Assembly (NCBI GenBank): GCA_004555865.1
Contig: SFJO01000015.1
Location: 1 to 49,513, forward strand
Direction: 5' to 3'
DNA from: Oscillospiraceae bacterium
GTDB taxonomy: Bacteria > Bacillota > Clostridia > Oscillospirales > Ruminococcaceae
DNA length: 49,513 bases
This document shows, piece by piece, positions 15,267 to 23,665 of the stretch; within the stretch, counting starts at the first letter, position 1; each line of letters begins with the position of its first letter. The notes below the pieces were generated by a model. It made no database searches. It was not told the origin of the DNA and saw only the letters and a list, made by a program, of their open reading frames with translations. The position numbers were made by a program, and so were the translations under genes.

Positions 15267-16463
15267 TCAGAGGACGGCGCCGGTGTAGGCCCGGCCGCGC
15301 AGGGCAAACAGGACAAAAACCAGCAGGCTGAGGCACAGGCTCAGCGGTGCCAGCGCGCCGGCACCGAGCGCATCGCACAGGCTGCCGCCCACCAGATTGG
15401 CCAGCACGGTGCCCACCGCACTGGTAACGGTCAGCCCCATGGAGATGGAGAAACTCCGGATGCGTTCGTCCGCCGCCTGGGTGAAATAGTCCACGATGGC
15501 GGCGTAATAAATGGCAAAGCTGACAGACTGGAAGATCTGTCCCAGATATAGGGGCCAGATGCCCGGCAGCAGGGCCAGAATGGCCGGGCGCAGAAGATTG
15601 GCCGCCAGCGCCGCCCCCATGCACCGGTGCAGCGACCATTTGCGGGTGAGCAGCGAAAACGCCAGCAGAGCAAGCGATTCCATCGCCGAGCCGACGGCGC
15701 ACACCAGGCCGAACACCTCGGAGCCGCCCTGCCGCTGGGTGACGATGAGCGACAGATAGCTGCCCACCGGCCGGTGGCTGCACCAGAACAGGGTGCCCAG
15801 CAAAAGCCCGAACCGGAAACGGGGGCTTTTCAGGGCGGTGGCAAAGGCCCCGGCCACCGAGAGGTGGTCGGCCCGGCGCGTCTGCATCCGGTTGCCCAGG
15901 CGAATGGCAGGCAGCCGGAAAAGGAAGGGCAGCATGGCCCCGAACAGCAGCGCCTGAAGCACAAAGTAGCCGCCCCAGCCGAACCGCTGGAAGAACAGCC
16001 CCGCGGCCGCCGAGGTCAGGGCAAAGCCGACGGAACCGGCGGACCGTACCCGGCTGTATACCAGGCTGCCGTCCAGCTCCCGGCTGCAGTTTACCCAGGC
16101 GTCCATCAGCTGGCTGAAGGGGTAGGCCAGCCCCGCAATGAGCACCATGGCCGCCAGCGTAAAGCCGCTGTGGGCGGCCAGCGCCGTGCAGGCCAGGCAC
16201 AGCGCCCCGATGGCCCCGATGCACAGCATCAGGTAGTGTTTTGTTGGCAAAAACGTATCTGTAATGTAGCCGCCCACCGGCTCCATGGCCAGGTTGGCGC
16301 ACAACGTCAGGCTGGTAAGCACTCCGCACAGCGAGGCGCTGCACCCCAATTGGGTCAGGTACATCACGGCATAGCTGGAAAAAACGCAGTAGCCCGCATA
16401 ATAAAAGAAGTAGACGCCGGCAAAGGGCAGCGAGAAGCGGGGCTGCGCGTGGGGTACGTCCAT
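15267..16463 (-). CDS. MFS permease, probably for a sugar or nucleoside
   Basis: 398 residues with about twelve helices. The N-terminus RFSLPFAGVYFFYYAGYCVFSSYAV, the VGGYITDTFLPTKHYL loop after helix 2-3 and the VYSRVRSAGSVGFAL segment resemble the LacY/nucleoside:proton symporter branch of the MFS. The ATG at 16463 follows AGGAGG. It is the third gene of an operon with a mutarotase and a sialidase-like protein, with a 22-base gap to the latter. Context suggests it imports the sugar these proteins handle; that is inference. No substrate-specific residue was read. Confidence 0.85.
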   Translation of the reverse strand: MDVPHAQPRFSLPFAGVYFFYYAGYCVFSSYAVMYLTQLGCSASLCGVLTSLTLCANLAMEPVGGYITDTFLPTKHYLMLCIGAIGALCLACTALAAHSGFTLAAMVLIAGLAYPFSQLMDAWVNCSRELDGSLVYSRVRSAGSVGFALTSAAAGLFFQRFGWGGYFVLQALLFGAMLPFLFRLPAIRLGNRMQTRRADHLSVAGAFATALKSPRFRFGLLLGTLFWCSHRPVGSYLSLIVTQRQGGSEVFGLVCAVGSAMESLALLAFSLLTRKWSLHRCMGAALAANLLRPAILALLPGIWPLYLGQIFQSVSFAIYYAAIVDYFTQAADERIRSFSISMGLTVTSAVGTVLANLVGGSLCDALGAGALAPLSLCLSLLVFVLFALRGRAYTGAVL

Positions 16464-16485
16464 GAGGGCACCTCCTACCGTGTGA

Positions 16486-17553
16486 TCAGCGCAGCAGGGC
16501 CAAAGGCACCCGGGTGAGGGTCAGGGCGTGGGTGAAGATGCAGTTGCCGCCTTCCCAGCCCTGCTCATGCAGGCAGAGTACGGCCCCGTCCTTCGGGCTC
16601 TGGGCCAGGTCGGCCGCACCGGCCTCCTGCTCCAGCAGCACGCCGGCGCTCCAGGTTTTGCCGTCGTCGCCGCTCACCCGCAGAGTCAGGTCCCGGCGGG
16701 CGTTCAGGCTCCAGCGCACGGCTTCGCCCCGGCGCTGCCGCTCCAGGGCTTCCTCGTCGCCGCAGGCGCAGTTCACAAAGGTTAAACGGCCGTCGGCCAG
16801 CGTCAGCAGCGCACCGCCGCAGATGGGATCGGGCAGGGCTTCGTTCAGCCAGGGCTGGCCCCAGTGCACCGGCCCGCCTGCGCAGAAGGCCCGGCGGCGC
16901 ACGCCGGGAATCTCATGGCGCAGGGTGGCCAGCAGCGTGCCGTCGCTGCGCTCGGCCACCGAGGCCTCGGTGGGGTCGCCGATGCCGTTGGCGGCAGGCA
17001 CAACGTTGCTGCACAGCCAGGTTTCACCGCCGTCGGTGCTGTACAGGCAGGCGTAGCAGGCCGGCAGGTGGGCGTTTTCGCCCCGGCTCAGCCACAGGGG
17101 CACCACCAGAGTGCCGTTTTTCATCTCCACACCGTGGCCCGGGGCGATGGCCCACAGGGTGACGGGCCACTCCTTGCGGAAGCCGTCGATCACGCCGGTC
17201 AGATTCCGGGCCTCGCCAAAGGTGCAGCCGTCGTCACGGCTCACCCGCAGATACAGATGGCCGTAATCGCTGCACCAGAACAGCAGCACCCGGCCGTCCC
17301 GGCAGGCCAGCAGCATGGGGTTGTGCAGCAGCTGCCCGGGGGCAGGCTCTGCCAGCACCGTGCGGGGGGCAAAGGTAGCCCCGTCGTCGGTGCTGCGGTA
17401 CAGCAGCAGGGTGCGCCGGTCGCCTTCTTTTATCCGGCCCTCGCAGCAGGCCAGCAGGGTGCCCGCTGCCGTAACGACCAGCCCCGGCACCCGGTAGGAG
17501 TCAAACCCGTCCCGGCCGCCCTCGGCCAGCAGCGTTTTGCGCAGTGCGTCCAT
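16486..17553 (-). CDS. BNR/Asp-box sialidase-like protein (exo-alpha-sialidase fold), no signal peptide
   Basis: 355 residues, a six-bladed propeller. The Arg-Ile-Pro-type motif reads YRVP (20-23), giving the first catalytic Arg. Four Asp boxes are visible: STDDGATF (54-61), SRDDGCTF (105-112), STDGGETW (172-179) and SGDDGKTW (294-301). Glu197 in PTEASVAE and Arg212 are placed like the catalytic Glu and second Arg of GH33. There is no signal peptide or carbohydrate-binding module, so it should be cytoplasmic and act on imported oligosaccharides, or hydrolyse another acidic sugar. The ATG is three bases after the mutarotase stop, with GAGG inside that gene, implying coupled translation. Confidence 0.82.
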   Translation of the reverse strand: MDALRKTLLAEGGRDGFDSYRVPGLVVTAAGTLLACCEGRIKEGDRRTLLLYRSTDDGATFAPRTVLAEPAPGQLLHNPMLLACRDGRVLLFWCSDYGHLYLRVSRDDGCTFGEARNLTGVIDGFRKEWPVTLWAIAPGHGVEMKNGTLVVPLWLSRGENAHLPACYACLYSTDGGETWLCSNVVPAANGIGDPTEASVAERSDGTLLATLRHEIPGVRRRAFCAGGPVHWGQPWLNEALPDPICGGALLTLADGRLTFVNCACGDEEALERQRRGEAVRWSLNARRDLTLRVSGDDGKTWSAGVLLEQEAGAADLAQSPKDGAVLCLHEQGWEGGNCIFTHALTLTRVPLALLR

Positions 17554-17556
17554 GGC

Positions 17557-17994
17557 TCAAACCTCCTCAAAGCGGCAGTCGAACTGCTTCACATACTTTT
17601 CCATGCCGGAGGCGGAGTACAGCACCATGGTGCAGCAGCTGCCCATATCGCCGGTGCGCACCACGGCCTTGGCGCGCAGCATCTGCTCGTTCAGCTCGGC
17701 CTGGCTGATGGTGCCGCCGGGCAGCTGGGGAACCAGCTGCTGAATGGCCTGGTACATATCCGGGTTGTACTGGGGCATCAGCTCAAACACCTGATAGCGC
17801 TCGGCCACCAGATCGTTCAGAACCGCTTTCAGCGTTTGCAGCAGGGTGGGAACGCCCCGAACGAGGGAGACGTCCACCACATTGCAGCCCTCGGGAATGG
17901 GCATATTGCCGTCGCACAGAACGATGGCGTCCTTGTGGCGGGCCAGGGCCAGCGCCTGCGCCAGCCGGGCATTGATGACGGTTTGCTTGACCAT
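17557..17994 (-). CDS. RbsD/FucU-family sugar mutarotase
   Basis: 145 residues. The N-terminal block ALARHKDAIVLCDGNMPIP matches the family's GHxDxIVxxDxxxP, carrying the catalytic His and Asp. The C-terminal VVRTGDMGSCCTMVLYSASG matches the FucU-type VRTGE block. These enzymes interconvert sugar anomers: ribose in RbsD, fucose in FucU. First gene of the operon, with ATG at 17994 after AAGGAGG. Pairing with a sialidase-like hydrolase suggests it equilibrates the released sugar's anomers, in the way NanM does for sialic acid, but by a different fold. That link is inference. Confidence 0.88.
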   Translation of the reverse strand: MVKQTVINARLAQALALARHKDAIVLCDGNMPIPEGCNVVDVSLVRGVPTLLQTLKAVLNDLVAERYQVFELMPQYNPDMYQAIQQLVPQLPGGTISQAELNEQMLRAKAVVRTGDMGSCCTMVLYSASGMEKYVKQFDCRFEEV

Positions 17995-18088
17995 AGTGCT
18001 CCTCCTTGAATGGGCCGGGACGTGCCTGCGCGGCCGCCCGGCGCGGTGCGGTGCCCCTGCGGGAGAGGGCAGGGATGAGATACCGCAT

Positions 18089-18111
18089 AATAATATGTTA
18101 TATAATGTTAT
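18089..18111. promoter_or_regulatory. Putative GntR operator, copy 2, ahead of the mutarotase operon
   Basis: On the minus strand the site contains ATAACAT twice (ATAACAT-TAT-ATAACAT) followed by ATTAT, similar to the motif at 15045-15065. It overlaps AT-rich -10-like elements of the operon promoter. The stretch 18112-18360 holds no gene I can support. Confidence 0.5.
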
Positions 18112-18360
18112 CTCCCTTTGCTTGTAGTATAGAGCGGGCGGGGGAAAAAGTCAATGGAAGAGCGGACAAAAATTGCGGCCGAGCCTCTTCCGGCACAAAA
18201 GCAGGAAGGACCTTTGCGGGATGGGGGCGTATCTGCGGCAGAGGAGGCTTTGTTCGGGACGTTTTTTGGCATAAGAGCACCGAAGTGCCGCTGCAGCGGG
18301 AACGCGGCCCGCCTAAATGCCGGACGCACTGCATAAACAAGAAGCGAGGTGATGCAAGCG

Positions 18361-19131
18361 ATGACGGCCGAACAGATTTCTGCGCTGGGACGCACCCTGT
18401 TTGCGGGGCTGGCCACCGGGCTGGGCGGGCTGCTGGCACTGGGGCCGAAGCCCACGCCCCGCGCCCTGGCCGGGGCCATGGGCTTTTCCGCCGGGGTAAT
18501 GACCGCCGTTAGCCTGACGGACCTTCTGCCCACGGCCCTAGGCTGGTATCGGCGGGCCTTTTCGCCCGAGGGGGCGGCGCTGGCGCTGGTCAGCCTGCTT
18601 TGCATGGGCATGGCGCTGGCGGCGCTATTGGAGCGCTGCCTGCCGGAACAGCCCGGCCGCGGGCTGGACGAACGCCGGGCAGGGGCACTGCGCAGCGCGC
18701 TGATCACCGGGGCGGCCCTGGTGCTGCACAACCTACCGGAGGGGGTGCTCACCCTGTTTGCCGGTGCGGCGGATTCCGCCCTTGGCCTGCGCATGGCGCT
18801 GGCGGTGGCCCTACACAACCTGCCCGAGGGGCTGGCGGTGGCCCTGCCCCTTTACTATGCCACCGGCAGCCGCCGCCAGGCCGTGGGCGCGGCTTTTGCC
18901 AGCGGGCTGGCCGAACCGGTCGGGGCGGTGCTGGCCTATGCCCTGGTGGGCGGCCGCCTGCGGCCGGGCTTTCTCAACGGGCTGCTGGTGCTGGTGGCGG
19001 GGGTGATGGTGTGGGTCAGCCTGGCCCAGCTGGTGCCCACGGCCCTCGCCTTCGGCGGACGCCGGGCGGGCGCGGCCGGTTTTGGGGCCGGGGTGGCGGT
19101 GATGGCTATTGGAATTGCCCTGCTTTCATGA
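18361..19131 (+). CDS. ZIP-family divalent metal transporter
   Basis: 256 residues, about eight helices. The two signature helices carry HNLPEG at 123-128 (VLHNLPEGVLTLF) and 152-157 (ALHNLPEGLAVALPLY), supplying the His, Asn and Glu metal ligands. ZIP proteins import zinc, iron or manganese; this is the ZupT-like branch. Starts at 18349 (GTG), 18352 and 18361 are in frame; 18361 has the best spacing from GCGAGGTG. No metal-responsive operator was recognised upstream. Confidence 0.92.
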   Translation: MTAEQISALGRTLFAGLATGLGGLLALGPKPTPRALAGAMGFSAGVMTAVSLTDLLPTALGWYRRAFSPEGAALALVSLLCMGMALAALLERCLPEQPGRGLDERRAGALRSALITGAALVLHNLPEGVLTLFAGAADSALGLRMALAVALHNLPEGLAVALPLYYATGSRRQAVGAAFASGLAEPVGAVLAYALVGGRLRPGFLNGLLVLVAGVMVWVSLAQLVPTALAFGGRRAGAAGFGAGVAVMAIGIALLS

Positions 19132-19137
19132 TATACT
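19109..19137 (+). promoter_or_regulatory. Promoter of the lipoprotein-two-component operon, inside the end of the ZIP gene
   Basis: TTGGAA at 19109-19114 and TATACT at 19132-19137 with 17 bases between. A hairpin GCGAAACCGG/CCGGTTTCGC (19150-19174) lies in the leader, without a clear T run. Confidence 0.6.
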
Positions 19138-19208
19138 ATTTAAGTCAGCGCGAAACCGGCAAAACCGGTTTCGCCGATTCTGCGGCTGCGGGCGGAAGGG
19201 GGATTTGC

Positions 19209-20474
19209 ATGAAACGGCGGTTGGCACTGTGTTTGTGCCTGCTTTTGCTGCTGTGCGGGTGCAGCGCGGGCGCGGGCACCGGCGCGGCGGTGGAAGAGCT
19301 GCTGCGCGCGCCCCAGCTCTCCGGCCGGTACAGCCAGGTGCAGAAGGCCCTGAACGCCTATCTGGGCGAATCGGCCCAGCTGAAATACCCCGTCAGCGGG
19401 GAAGAACCGTCGCCCTTCCTGTTCGGTGATTGGGACGGCGATGGCCGGGAGGATGCGGCGGTGCTGTATGCCTGCAGCAAGGGGCAGAACGCCCACCTGG
19501 CCATTCTGGAACAGAACGACAACGGCTGGGCCGTCACCCAGGAGGTGGAGGGCCTGGCCCCGGAGGTGGAGAGTGCCGCCGCTGCGACCCTGGAGGACAA
19601 CCAGGGCAGCCAGTTGGTGGTGGGCTACGGCAGCGCCCAGGGCGACCGGTATCTGGCGGTGTACAGCTACGCCGCCGAGACGCTGGAGACCGTTCTGCAG
19701 GAGAGTTACGCGGAGTATATGCTGGAGGACATCACCGGCACCGGCGTGCAGAGCCTGGTGCTCATCACGCCGGAGACCCCTACCCTCAAGCTGCTTTTGT
19801 GGCAGGACGGCGGCTACCGCCCGGTGCAGGAGCTGGCGCTGGGGGCCGGGCATTTTACCAGCTGTGCGGGGCTGTACTCCGGCCGGGGGGCCGGGGCCGG
19901 GCGCTGCATTGTGGTGGACGGCTGGACCGGCAGCGCCCTGGCCAGCGACCTTTTGTACTTTGACCGGGGCACCGGCCAGCTGCGCCGCTGGCAGACTGCA
20001 CAGGAGCTGTACAACAGCACCCTGCGCACCTACACCAGCCTGTACAGCGACGACCTGCTGCAGGACGACCGCATTGAAATTCCGGTGCAGCTGAGCACCG
20101 AGGAGGGCGGCATGATCTCCGGCGGGCTGGAGCGGCGGCTGGTCTTCATCGAGTGGCGCGATTTCAGCTATGGTTCGGCGCGGGGGCGCAGCTTTGGCGT
20201 GCTGGACGGTGAATACGGCTTTTATCTGGCCCTGCCCGCCCAGTGGAAGGGGCAGGTGAACCTGACCGAGGGCGACACCGAAGAAATGTGGGAGGTGCGC
20301 AGCCTGGACGGCGCGGAGGTTTACCTGACCCTGCGCCTGACCGACCTGGGCCAGGCCCCGGAGGGGTTTGTGCGCGCGGCCACCATCGGAAGCCAGCAGA
20401 TCAGCATCCGGGCGGGGGAGAACGTGCCCCCGGAATACGCCGCCAATCTGGCGGCCCGCGTGACGGTGCTGTAA
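19209..20474 (+). CDS. Lipoprotein with FG-GAP-like calcium motif, unknown function
   Basis: 421 residues. A type II signal peptide ends in the lipobox LCGC, with lipidated Cys18. DWDGDGREDAAVLY is an FG-GAP/EF-hand-like calcium loop, and further alternating beta segments suggest a propeller-like domain over residues 60-300. A last domain (about 330-421) has FGVLDGEYGFYLALPAQWKG. The ATG at 19209 follows AAGGGGG. It is 28 bases ahead of a response regulator and sensor kinase, so the three are probably one operon. It may feed an envelope signal to that sensor; this is inference from position only. Confidence 0.75.
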   Translation: MKRRLALCLCLLLLLCGCSAGAGTGAAVEELLRAPQLSGRYSQVQKALNAYLGESAQLKYPVSGEEPSPFLFGDWDGDGREDAAVLYACSKGQNAHLAILEQNDNGWAVTQEVEGLAPEVESAAAATLEDNQGSQLVVGYGSAQGDRYLAVYSYAAETLETVLQESYAEYMLEDITGTGVQSLVLITPETPTLKLLLWQDGGYRPVQELALGAGHFTSCAGLYSGRGAGAGRCIVVDGWTGSALASDLLYFDRGTGQLRRWQTAQELYNSTLRTYTSLYSDDLLQDDRIEIPVQLSTEEGGMISGGLERRLVFIEWRDFSYGSARGRSFGVLDGEYGFYLALPAQWKGQVNLTEGDTEEMWEVRSLDGAEVYLTLRLTDLGQAPEGFVRAATIGSQQISIRAGENVPPEYAANLAARVTVL

Positions 20475-20502
20475 AAACAACAGGAAACGGAGGGAATACC
20501 CC

Positions 20503-21198
20503 ATGAGAAAGGTACTGGTTGTAGAGGACGAAGCCAGCATCCGCGAGCTGATCGCCCTGAACCTGCAGATGGCAGGCTGGGAGGTGCTGGAGGCGGAAAA
20601 CGGCGAGCGCGGCCTGCGCCGCCTGAAGGAAGAAGGCCCCTGCGACGCGGCGGTGCTGGACGTGATGCTGCCGGGTATTGATGGCTTTTCGCTGTGCGAA
20701 AGCATCCGGCGGGACGACCAGAACATCGGCATCATCATCCTCAGCGCCAAGGGCCTGGAGGAGGATAAGATCCGGGGGCTTTCCATCGGCGCGGACGACT
20801 ACATGACCAAGCCCTTCAGCGTGTCGGAACTGCTGGCCCGCATCGAGGCGCTGTGCCGCCGGGTGAACCGGGGCAAGAACCAGCCTGCTGCGAAGGAGAC
20901 GCGGCTGGTGAGCGGAAAATTCGTGTTGGACGAGGCCAGCCGCATTCTGTACAAGGGCGAGACCCCCATCGACCTGACCCAGGTGGAGTTCCAGATCATG
21001 GAGCTGTTCTTCCGCAACCAGGGCACGGCCCTTGTGCGGGAGAAAATTCTGGAGGGCGTGTGGGGGCCGGGCTACTTTGGCGATGTGAAGATCGTGGATG
21101 TGAACATCCGCCGTCTGCGCATGAAGATCGAGGATGAGCCTTCCAGCCCCAAGCACATTCTCACGGTGTGGGGCTACGGCTACCGTTGGAACGCATAA
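20503..21198 (+). CDS. OmpR/PhoB-family response regulator
   Basis: 231 residues. The receiver domain (1-118) has the acidic pocket E9/D10 (LVVEDEAS), phospho-acceptor Asp53 in VLDVMLPG and the conserved Lys in MTKPF. The C-terminal winged helix (about 135-231) has LTQVEFQIMELFFRNQG, the recognition helix VDVNIRRLRMKIE and the end VWGYGYRW. It should bind DNA as a dimer when phosphorylated by the kinase encoded next. ATG after GGAGGG. The most similar well-known systems are PhoP-PhoR and WalR-WalK of Firmicutes; targets are unknown. Confidence 0.94.
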   Translation: MRKVLVVEDEASIRELIALNLQMAGWEVLEAENGERGLRRLKEEGPCDAAVLDVMLPGIDGFSLCESIRRDDQNIGIIILSAKGLEEDKIRGLSIGADDYMTKPFSVSELLARIEALCRRVNRGKNQPAAKETRLVSGKFVLDEASRILYKGETPIDLTQVEFQIMELFFRNQGTALVREKILEGVWGPGYFGDVKIVDVNIRRLRMKIEDEPSSPKHILTVWGYGYRWNA

Positions 21199-21231
21199 GG
21201 CGGCCCGGTGCGGGCAGGAAGGAGGCGCGGC

Positions 21232-22665
21232 GTGAACAGCATCACCAAAAAGTGGCTGCGGGGCAGCCTGCTCACCACTCTGCTGGTGCTGCTGCTGGCC
21301 GAGGGCCTGTTTCTGTTCCAGAGCTACAACCTCTACTACGGCGGGGTGCGGCAGGCGGTGAACAGCCGGTTTGCGAGCATCAGCGGCCAGCTGAAGATGT
21401 ACACCGGCGACGAAAAGGCCACCCAGAGCCAGCGCCGAAGCCAGGCACTGCGCCGCATGGTGGAGCAGTTTGACGAGAAGGACAAGTTTGAGTTCACCCT
21501 GCTGGACGCAGGCGGCCAGGTGCTGGCCTCTTCCAGCGGGCGCGCAGGCGAGCTGAGCAGCCTGGAGGATTTTCAGCAGGCCATGGCCAGCCCGGACGGC
21601 CGGGGCGAGGCCATTTACCGCTCCGCCGCGGGCGAGCGGGTGCTGGCCATTACGATTCTCACGCCCTATCAGGCCGAGGACATTGCCGCCCTGCGCTTGG
21701 TGACCAGTCTGACGCTGGTGGACGAGCAGGTGATCCGGCTGATCTGGATCAGCCTGGGCGTGGCGGCGGCAGTGCTGGGGTTCAGCCTTTGGTCGGGCCT
21801 GTTCTTCATCCACTCCATCGTCACCCCGCTGCATCAGGTGGAGCGGGTGGCCCATGAGATCGCGCAGGGCAGCCTGGACGCCCGCCTGCCGAATCAGGGG
21901 CGGGACGATGAGATCGGCCGCCTGTGCGGGGCCATCAACCGGATGGCGCAGGACCTTTCGAAAACGGAGCAGATGAAAAACGAGTTCCTCTCCTCGGTCA
22001 GCCATGAGCTGCGCACCCCGCTCACCAGCATCCGGGGCTGGGTGGAGACCATTGCCGCCATCCGGGACCCGGCGGACGAGAATTACCAGAAGGGCCTGAC
22101 CATCATCGGGCGGGAGACCGACCGCCTGTATGACATGGTGGAGGAGCTGCTGGATTTTTCCCGCCTGCAGAGCGGGATGAAGATGAACTGCCAGACGCTG
22201 GACCTGGTGGCAGAGCTGACCGACGCGGCCCTGTTTGTGGAGGCCCGCATGAACCAGGCTGGGCTTCGGCTGGTGTACGAAGAGCCGGAGCTGCCGCTGC
22301 CCGTCTGGGCGGACGCGGGCCGGCTGCGGCAGGTGTTCATCAACCTGCTGGACAATGCCATCAAGTATTCCAACCCCGGCGGGGCCATCACGCTGGAGCT
22401 GCTGCAGGACGGCGAGAACGTCTACGTGCTCATTCGGGACGAAGGGCGGGGCATCTCGCCGGAGGATCTGGTGAACGTGAAGCAGAAGTTCTTCAAGGGC
22501 AAGAATTCGGTGCGGGGCAGCGGCATCGGCCTTGCGGTGGCGGAGGAGATCATCACCGCGCTGGACGGCACGCTGGATCTGGAATCCACGCTGGGCAAGG
22601 GCACCAAGGTGAAGATCCGGCTGCCGCTCTGCCGCCCCGGCCCGCAGGCCCAGCCGGCGCCGTGA
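21232..22665 (+). CDS. Membrane sensor histidine kinase, partner of the preceding regulator
   Basis: 477 residues from a GTG at 21232, six bases after AAGGAGG. Two membrane helices (about 10-32 and 165-190) frame an extracytoplasmic sensor of about 130 residues. A HAMP linker (HQVERVAHEIAQGSLDARL) leads to the HisKA helix with the phosphorylated His at about 258 in SVSHELRTPLTS. The ATPase domain has the N box DNAIKYS, G1 box RDEGRGIS and G2 box GSGIGLAVAEEI. The layout is that of PhoR-like kinases, without a clear PAS domain. Signal unknown. Confidence 0.94.
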   Translation: MNSITKKWLRGSLLTTLLVLLLAEGLFLFQSYNLYYGGVRQAVNSRFASISGQLKMYTGDEKATQSQRRSQALRRMVEQFDEKDKFEFTLLDAGGQVLASSSGRAGELSSLEDFQQAMASPDGRGEAIYRSAAGERVLAITILTPYQAEDIAALRLVTSLTLVDEQVIRLIWISLGVAAAVLGFSLWSGLFFIHSIVTPLHQVERVAHEIAQGSLDARLPNQGRDDEIGRLCGAINRMAQDLSKTEQMKNEFLSSVSHELRTPLTSIRGWVETIAAIRDPADENYQKGLTIIGRETDRLYDMVEELLDFSRLQSGMKMNCQTLDLVAELTDAALFVEARMNQAGLRLVYEEPELPLPVWADAGRLRQVFINLLDNAIKYSNPGGAITLELLQDGENVYVLIRDEGRGISPEDLVNVKQKFFKGKNSVRGSGIGLAVAEEIITALDGTLDLESTLGKGTKVKIRLPLCRPGPQAQPAP

Positions 22666-22723
22666 GGGGCCTGCCCCCTTGCGGGAAGCCCCGCGGCCCC
22701 ACATCAAATTATAAGGAGTAACC

Positions 22724-23665
22724 ATGGAAAAACCAAAGGAATGTTTCCGCACCCGGGTGGGCGGTCAGGCCCTCATCGAGGGCATCATGATGCGCGGCCC
22801 CGAAAAGATCTGCGTGGCCGTGCGCAAGCCGGACGGCACCATTGACCTGATGATGGATCAGGTCAAGCACCACACCTGGAGCAAGATCCCCTTTCTGCGA
22901 GGTGTGCTGAACATGGTGGAAAATCTGGTGCTGGGCTACCGCTACCTGATGCACTCGGCGGATGTAAGCCTGGAGGACGAAGAGGAAGAGGAGCCTTCCA
23001 AGCTGGAGCAGTGGCTGCAGGACCATCTGGGCGACGCCTTTGAAAAGGCGCTGATGGGGGCGGCCTCGGTGCTGGGCGTGGTGCTGGCCCTGGTGCTGTT
23101 TATGGCGCTGCCCGCCTTCTGCGTGAAAACGCTGGGCCGCTTTGTGCCGCTGGCCGGGCCGGTGAAGGCCCTGCTGGAGGGCGTGGTGAAGATCGCCATC
23201 TTTGTGATCTACCTGTATTTGTGCACCCGCATGAAGGAGCTGCACCGGGTGTTTGAGTACCACGGGGCCGAGCACAAAACCATCGCCTGCTACGAGGCCC
23301 GGCTGGAGCTGACCGTGGAGAACGTGCGCAAGCAGATCCGCTTTCATCCCCGGTGCGGCACCAGCTTTATGATTCTGGTGCTGCTGGTGAGCATTTTTGT
23401 CAACGCCTTCCTCAGCTGGGACAATCTGGCCCTGCGGGTGGCGGGCAAGCTGCTGCTGCTGCCGGTGGTGATGGGCGTGAGCTATGAGCTGATTATGCTG
23501 GCCGGACGGTACGACAATTCGTTTACCCGGGCCTTTTCGGCCCCGGGGCTGTGGATGCAGCGGCTGACCACCTTTGAACCGGATGATTCCATGATCGAGG
23601 TAGCCATCGCGGCGGTGAAGCCGGTGCTGCCCGAAAAACCGGAGGAGTATACCTATGACAACTGA
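22724..23665 (+). CDS. DUF1385 membrane protein
   Basis: 313 residues. The N-terminal RVGGQALIEGIMMRGPEKICVAVRKPDG and the centre RVFEYHGAEHKTIACYEA with FHPRCGTSFMILVLLVS are the DUF1385 signatures; the His and Cys clusters suggest metal or thiol chemistry. Three to four membrane helices (about 115-160 and 210-260) surround them. An acidic EDEEEEE segment sits near residue 85. The family is widespread in Firmicutes beside prmC, and its biochemical role is not known to me. ATG after AAGGAG; its end overlaps prmC by 11 bases. Confidence 0.9.
   Translation: MEKPKECFRTRVGGQALIEGIMMRGPEKICVAVRKPDGTIDLMMDQVKHHTWSKIPFLRGVLNMVENLVLGYRYLMHSADVSLEDEEEEEPSKLEQWLQDHLGDAFEKALMGAASVLGVVLALVLFMALPAFCVKTLGRFVPLAGPVKALLEGVVKIAIFVIYLYLCTRMKELHRVFEYHGAEHKTIACYEARLELTVENVRKQIRFHPRCGTSFMILVLLVSIFVNAFLSWDNLALRVAGKLLLLPVVMGVSYELIMLAGRYDNSFTRAFSAPGLWMQRLTTFEPDDSMIEVAIAAVKPVLPEKPEEYTYDN

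Noticed and set aside
18154..18336. Small plus-strand ORF between the mutarotase promoter and the ZIP gene
   Set aside because: No binding site, no recognisable domain, and it spans the expected promoter region of the ZIP gene.
20401..22752. A 783-codon minus-strand frame
   Set aside because: Antisense to the two-component genes; rich in His, Gln and Arg with no domain.
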